DNA of 64,000 bases from Pulveribacter suum (GTDB taxonomy: Bacteria > Pseudomonadota > Gammaproteobacteria > Burkholderiales > Burkholderiaceae_C). A program made the position numbers and the translations under genes. Position 1 is the first letter of the stretch, and each line of letters begins with the position of its first letter. The stretch lies in the NCBI RefSeq assembly GCF_003013695.1, contig NZ_CP027792.1, forward strand, positions 2,934,501-2,998,500. The letters run 5' to 3'. Below, one piece after another: positions 60,257 to 64,000 of this stretch. A model generated the notes under the pieces. It worked only from the letters and a program-made list of their open reading frames with translations. It was not told the DNA's origin and made no database searches.

Positions 60257-61264
60257 CTACTGCAGTGCCTGCAGACCGGCCACCAGCCAGCCGCTCGTGC
60301 CGCTCTTGGGCTTGGTCATGTTCCAGACCTCGCGGAAGGGGCTGGGGCCGGCGGAAGCCTCTTCGCGGATCATGCCGGAGAACTCCACGCTGGCCATGTA
60401 GCCGTCACCCAGGTCCTCGATGCCCAGCAGCTGCGCCTCCAGCATGACCACGTCGGTGTGGTTGGGCTCGGCGCCGCCGCGGTGCTGCTCGCGCTCGGCC
60501 AGCTGGGTGCGGATCTCGCCCAGCATGGCGTCGGTCATCATGGAGCGCAGTGTGGCGATGTCCGAGCGGTCCCAGGCAGCCTGCAGCGTAGTGAAGTTGC
60601 GCTTGGCGGCCGTCAGGAAGCCCTCGGTGTCAAACCCCTCGGGCACACCCCAATTTTGCGAGCCGGCCAGGGCGGCGCCGATCATGGAGCCACCCGCCGC
60701 CGCGCCACTGTGGCCCTGAAAGGCCGTGCCGGCGCGCTCCCAGGGGCGGGCCGAAGCGTCGTTGCCCACCTTCTCGGGGTTGTACTGGCGCGGCATCTGC
60801 ACGTCCGCGGGCGGCGTGCCGGCGCCCGCGCCCTGGAAGGCAAAGGGCGACGCGCTGGCGGCCGCGGCCGGCTGGCGCGAGCGCATGAACATGCGCACTG
60901 CCGCCAGCACCACCAGCCCCAGCAGCGCAAACATCAGGAACTGGGCAAAACCCGCACCCAGGCCCAGCGAGTTGGCCAGCCAGGCCAGGCCCAGGCCCGC
61001 AGCCAGGCCGCCAAGCATGGCGCCCCAGGGCTTCTTGGGGGCGGCAGCGGCCGCAGCGCCCGCGGCGGCAGGCGCTGCGGGGGTCTGCGGCGAAGCGTTC
61101 TGGGCCGGTGCGCCCGGAGCGCGCGGCGGCGTGGCCTCGCGCTGCGTGACGTTGGAGGACTGGCGCCCGAAGGACTTGCCGCCGCCCATGCGGCGCGCGT
61201 CGGCGTCCAGGTGCACCAGCGCCAGCATGGCCACCAGCGCCACGGACCACAGTTTGCTGTTCAT
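60257..61264 (-). CDS. Tim44-like domain protein
   Basis: A 335-residue exported or membrane protein. A signal peptide (LWSVALVAMLALVHLDADA) and the RRMGGGKSFGRQSS segment are followed by a long Ala/Pro linker, one helix pair (GAMLGGLAAGLGLAWLANSLG, FLMFALLGLVVLAAVRMF), and a C-terminal Tim44-like domain (FLTAAKRNFTTLQAAWDRSD to FREVWNMTKPK). I chose ATG 61264, which has GGGAGA upstream. It sits between ubiE and ubiJ, a recurring order, suggesting a link to quinone synthesis or the membrane. Confidence 0.88.
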   Translation of the reverse strand: MNSKLWSVALVAMLALVHLDADARRMGGGKSFGRQSSNVTQREATPPRAPGAPAQNASPQTPAAPAAAGAAAAAAPKKPWGAMLGGLAAGLGLAWLANSLGLGAGFAQFLMFALLGLVVLAAVRMFMRSRQPAAAASASPFAFQGAGAGTPPADVQMPRQYNPEKVGNDASARPWERAGTAFQGHSGAAAGGSMIGAALAGSQNWGVPEGFDTEGFLTAAKRNFTTLQAAWDRSDIATLRSMMTDAMLGEIRTQLAEREQHRGGAEPNHTDVVMLEAQLLGIEDLGDGYMASVEFSGMIREEASAGPSPFREVWNMTKPKSGTSGWLVAGLQALQ

Positions 61265-61334
61265 GTCATCTCCCGAGGAATGAGTGAGCGGCGAGCGCCC
61301 TTGAAAGCGGATTTCGCCCGCCCGTTGTATTCGT

Positions 61335-62066
61335 TCAGCACTTGATTCCAACATGCAGCGCGACCACTCCGCCTGTCATGTTGTGATAGTCCACATGCCC
61401 AAAGCCACTTTGTTTCATGAGGGATTTGAGCTCCTCCTGGCCCGGGTGCATGCGGATGGACTCGGCCAGGTACTGGTAGCTGGCGGCGTCGCCGGCCACC
61501 ATCGAGCCCAGGCGTGGCAGCACCTTGAAGGAGTACCAGTCGTAGGCCTTGGACAGGGGCTTGGCGACCTTGGAGAACTCCAGCACCAGCAGCCGCCCGC
61601 GGGGCTTGAGCACCCGGCACATCTCGCGCAGGGCGGCGTCCTTGTGCGTCATGTTGCGCAGGCCGAAGGCGACGCTGACCAGATCGAAGTGGTTGTCGGC
61701 AAACGGCAGGTGCTCGGCGTCGCACACCGCCGTGGGCAGCACCACGCCGGCGTTGATCAGGCGGTCGCGCCCGGTGCGCAGCATGGCCTCGTTGATGTCG
61801 GTGTGCACCACGCGGCCGGTGGTGCCGACCTTTTTGGAGAACGCCAGCGCCAGGTCGCCCGTGCCCCCGGCGATGTCCAGCACCTGGTCGCCCTCGCGCA
61901 GGTTGGCCACCATCACCGTGTAGGCCTTCCAGACGCGGTGCATGCCGGCGGACATCAGGTCGTTCATCAGGTCGTACCTGGGTGCGACGGAGTCGAACAC
62001 GCCGCGCACGCGGCGCGCCTTGTCGTGCTCATCGACCGACTGAAAGCCGAAATGGGTGGTGTTCAT
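61335..62066 (-). CDS. ubiE: Ubiquinone/menaquinone C-methyltransferase UbiE
   Basis: SAM-dependent methyltransferase of ubiquinone synthesis. The 243-residue protein has [19 protein letters not shown], the SAM loop [15 protein letters not shown] (about residue 63-77), the [16 protein letters not shown] segment and [13 protein letters not shown]. It leads ubiE-Tim44-ubiJ-ubiB on the minus strand; the next gene starts 70 bases downstream. Confidence 0.97.
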   Translation of the reverse strand: MNTTHFGFQSVDEHDKARRVRGVFDSVAPRYDLMNDLMSAGMHRVWKAYTVMVANLREGDQVLDIAGGTGDLALAFSKKVGTTGRVVHTDINEAMLRTGRDRLINAGVVLPTAVCDAEHLPFADNHFDLVSVAFGLRNMTHKDAALREMCRVLKPRGRLLVLEFSKVAKPLSKAYDWYSFKVLPRLGSMVAGDAASYQYLAESIRMHPGQEELKSLMKQSGFGHVDYHNMTGGVVALHVGIKC

Positions 62067-62160
62067 GGCGTCATGCTAGGCGAGGGGTTGGCGGTGCGTA
62101 CAGGGACAACCCCGCACCGGCGTGGGGCTTGTGTCGCTATCAGGTCACGGCGCGGCGGCG

Positions 62161-62577
62161 TCAGTGCCCGCCGCAGCCGCCACCCGCCTTGGCGCGGGCC
62201 TGCATGGGCGTGTCGCGGTCGGCACCGGCCTCGGCCAGGCGGCGCTCGTACTCGCGCATGAGCGCCTCCTGGTCGCGGCCGAGCTCATAAAGATAGGCCC
62301 AGGTGTAGATGCCGCTGTCGTGCCCGTCGGAAAACGCCGGGCGCACGCCGTAGTGGCCCACCGGCTCCAGGTGCACCAGGGTGACCTGGCGCTTGCCGGT
62401 CTGCAGCACCTCCTGGCCCGGCCCGTGGCCCTGCACCTCGGCCGAGGGCGAATACACGCGCAGCAGCTCGAAGGGGATGCGGAACACGGCGCCGTCATCG
62501 AACGCCACCTCCAGCACGCGCGACTGTTCGTGCACGGTGATGGCCTGGGGCGTGGGGTTGTGATCGTGTTGTGCCAT
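62161..62577 (-). CDS. DUF971 protein (gamma-butyrobetaine hydroxylase-like N-terminal domain)
   Basis: A 138-residue conserved protein. The domain covers about 12-105 with VLEVAFDDGAVFRIPFELLRVYSPSAEVQ (split by family conventions), GHYGVRPAFSDGHDSGIYTW and LYELGRDQEALMREYERRL. A Gly/Cys/His-rich tip (GGGCGGH) ends it. The fold is the iron-sulphur-assembly-associated small domain; function unclear. It precedes ubiE by 94 bases, likely in the same transcript. Confidence 0.85.
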   Translation of the reverse strand: MAQHDHNPTPQAITVHEQSRVLEVAFDDGAVFRIPFELLRVYSPSAEVQGHGPGQEVLQTGKRQVTLVHLEPVGHYGVRPAFSDGHDSGIYTWAYLYELGRDQEALMREYERRLAEAGADRDTPMQARAKAGGGCGGH

Positions 62578-62600
62578 GGATTCACCTCGTGCCTGGTTCA

Positions 62601-62653
62601 GGGCAAAAAATGCCGCCAGCGCTTAACTGGCAAGCGTCAGCAGCTATCAAAAT
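62601..62653. repeat. Dispersed semi-palindromic repeat (copy M)
   Basis: CCGCCAGCGCTTAACTGGCAAGCG followed by TCAGCAGCTATCAAAATGA between the HIT and DUF971 genes. On the minus strand the inner end supplies the last codons and stop of the HIT gene (TCA TTT TGA). Confidence 0.7.
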
Positions 62654-63180
62654 GATTGCGCCGGGGCGCCACCCCAGGCGGCCAGCCGCTCGCGCAGCGC
62701 CTCGTGCAGCGCGGGCAGCCGCGCGGCCAGCTCGGCCTCGCGTTCGGGCTCGCGCGCGCGCTGGGGCGCGGCCCACAGGGGGGCGGGCCAGTGGCTGTCC
62801 CAGGCGTGGCGGGCGATCACGTGCCAGTGCAGGTGCGGCACCACGTTGCCCAGGCTGGCCAGGTTGACCTTGTCCGGCTGCGCATGTTCGCGCAGGGCCT
62901 GCTCGACCAGCGCCACGGCCTGCATGCAGTGCTGGCGCTGGCCCTCGGCGAGGTCGGAGAACTCGGCCACGTGCGCGTTCCAGACCACGCGGTAGAACGC
63001 CGGGAAGCCCGGCTCGTCCACGTGGATGACGCGCAGCTGCTCGCCGCGCCACAGCACCGTGCCGCCTTCAGCCGCGCACAAGGGGCAGTTCGAGCCGCCG
63101 CCGGGCCGCCCCAAGGCGGCGAGCGCCCCCTCGGGGGCCTGCAAGGACACGCCAGTGCCGAGCGTGGGGGCCGCAGTCAT
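62647..63180 (-). CDS. HIT-family nucleotide-binding protein
   Basis: A 177-residue hydrolase/transferase of the histidine-triad superfamily. The triad is in HLHWHVIARH near residue 117-126, with the N-terminal CPLC zinc-like pair and RVIHVDEPGFPAFYRVVWN. The first 30 residues (TLGTGVSLQAPEGALAALG) are low-complexity and encoded by a GC-rich repeat-like stretch. Its start overlaps the stop of the Fe-S protein gene (ATGA), which supports the ATG at 63180. Confidence 0.9.
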   Translation of the reverse strand: MTAAPTLGTGVSLQAPEGALAALGRPGGGSNCPLCAAEGGTVLWRGEQLRVIHVDEPGFPAFYRVVWNAHVAEFSDLAEGQRQHCMQAVALVEQALREHAQPDKVNLASLGNVVPHLHWHVIARHAWDSHWPAPLWAAPQRAREPEREAELAARLPALHEALRERLAAWGGAPAQSF

Positions 63181-64000
63181 ACCAGCACCCGCTCGATGCC
63201 GCCGGCGTTGGCGCGCTGCACGTACTCGGGCAGCCAGTTCTCGCCCAGGATCTGCCGCGCCATCTCGATGACGATGTAGTCGGCTTCGAGCAAGCCGTTT
63301 TGCAGGTCGCCCTGGTAGCGCGAGATGCCCTGCAGGCAGCTGGGGCAGCTGGTCAGGATCTTGATGTTGTCCTGCGCCCCCACGGCGCCGCTGGCGCGCA
63401 GCTGGGCCTCGCCCTTCCTGATCTCTTCTTCCTTGCGAAAGCGCACCTGCGTGGCCACGTCGGGCCGCGTCACGCCCAGCGTGCCCGACTCGCCGCAGCA
63501 GCGCTCGCTCTTCAAGACCTTGTCGCCCACCAGCGCGCGCACGGTCTGCATCGAGTCGCCCTGCTTCATGGGGTTGTGGCAGGGCTCGTGGTACAGGTAG
63601 CCGCCCTGGCCCGCGGGCAGCGTGATGCCCTTTTCCAGCAGGTATTCGTGGATGTCGATGATGCGGCTGCCGGGGAAGATCTTGTCGAACTGGTAGCCCT
63701 GCAGCTGGTCGTAGCAGGTGCCGCACGAGACCACCACCGTCTTGATGTCCAGGTAGTTCAGCGTGGTGGCCACGCGGTGGAACAGCACCCGGTTGTCGGT
63801 GATCATCTTCTCGGCGCGGTCGAACTGGCCGCTGCCGCGCTGCGGGTAGCCGCAGCACAGATAGCCCGGCGGCAGCACCGTCTGCACGCCGGCATGCCAC
63901 AGCATGGCCTGCGTGGCCAGGCCCACCTGGGAAAACAGCCGCTCGGAGCCGCAGCCCGGAAAGTAGAACACCGCCTCGCTGTCCGCCCGCGTTTCGGGGT
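63177..64000 (-). CDS. Fe-S oxidoreductase, C-terminal part (cut by window edge)
   Basis: The frame is open from the right window edge to a stop at 63177, giving 274 residues, so the start lies outside. It has two cysteine-rich CCG domains: PGCGSERLFS with LCCGYPQRGSG and VSCGTCYDQ, then HEPCHNPMKQGD, RCCGESGTLG and LTSCPSCLQG. These occur in GlpC, HdrD and the C-terminus of large FAD-linked D-lactate or glycolate dehydrogenases. A GTG at 63971 could mimic a start but the frame and domain continue upstream. It is coupled to the HIT gene by ATGA. Confidence 0.9.
   Translation of the reverse strand, partial: PETRADSEAVFYFPGCGSERLFSQVGLATQAMLWHAGVQTVLPPGYLCCGYPQRGSGQFDRAEKMITDNRVLFHRVATTLNYLDIKTVVVSCGTCYDQLQGYQFDKIFPGSRIIDIHEYLLEKGITLPAGQGGYLYHEPCHNPMKQGDSMQTVRALVGDKVLKSERCCGESGTLGVTRPDVATQVRFRKEEEIRKGEAQLRASGAVGAQDNIKILTSCPSCLQGISRYQGDLQNGLLEADYIVIEMARQILGENWLPEYVQRANAGGIERVLV

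Overview
The window is one contiguous chromosomal segment of a GC-rich betaproteobacterium. Gene content and order (nuoABCD beside tRNA-Leu, secG and tpiA; gmk-rpoZ-spoT; yicC-kinase-phosphatase-rph-rdgB-hemW; ubiE-ubiJ-ubiB; fmdB-DUF502-aspS) point to Burkholderiales, most likely Comamonadaceae (Acidovorax, Alicycliphilus, Melaminivora or a relative). I see no plasmid, phage, IS or CRISPR features. Coding density is very high: no stretch longer than about 260 bases lacks a gene, and many neighbours overlap by ATGA or GTGA.

Layout. 1-7.5 kb (all minus): rpsO, pnp, a quinone oxidoreductase, tpiA, secG, tRNA-Leu and nuoABCD (nuoD cut by the left edge). 7.8-8.9 kb: a small secreted protein, tRNA-Arg and greB. 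8.9-13.1 kb (minus): yicC-gmk-rpoZ-spoT. 13.2-17.9 kb (plus): a cytosolic Ser/Thr kinase and PP2C phosphatase pair, then rph, rdgB and hemW. 17.9-21.0 kb (minus): an I78-type lipoprotein, a SPOR-domain membrane protein, tRNA-Met, a large inverted repeat and hrcA. 21.0-24.5 kb (plus): nadK, recN, rapZ. 24.6-28.6 kb (minus): mutM, a dynamin-like GTPase and mutY. 28.7-34.5 kb (plus): a TPR protein, lolB, ispE, tRNA-Gln, prs, rplY, pth, with a minus-strand ferredoxin after it. 35.0-41.8 kb (plus): a five-gene peptide-type ABC importer plus an amidase.

41.9-46.2 kb is a looser region: a LysE exporter, two unrecognised proteins (one resembling the dimerisation helices of a histidine kinase), an EamA transporter, a stand-alone BLUF blue-light sensor and folE. 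46.3-53.5 kb has a 706-residue membrane protein of unknown function, the nudB-EEP-clsB operon, a phosphoethanolamine-transferase-like protein and an Mrr-like nuclease. 53.6-64 kb (minus) holds ubiE, a Tim44-like protein, ubiJ, ubiB, a sodium:solute symporter, fmdB, DUF502, aspS and, to the right of ubiE, a DUF971 protein, a HIT protein and the C-terminus of a large Fe-S oxidoreductase.

Working together: respiration and its quinone (nuo, ubiE/J/B, Tim44-like, ferredoxin, Fe-S oxidoreductase), RNA turnover and translation (pnp, rpsO, rph, pth, rplY, aspS, greB, four tRNAs), nucleotide and ppGpp metabolism (gmk, spoT, rpoZ, prs, nadK, rdgB), 8-oxoguanine repair (mutM, mutY), folate (folE, nudB) and envelope maintenance (lolB, clsB, secG). 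The most distinctive non-genic signals are about a dozen copies of a short semi-palindromic repeat sitting just after genes, a 162-nt inverted repeat between tRNA-Met and hrcA, and hairpins packed into the gaps of the ABC operon.
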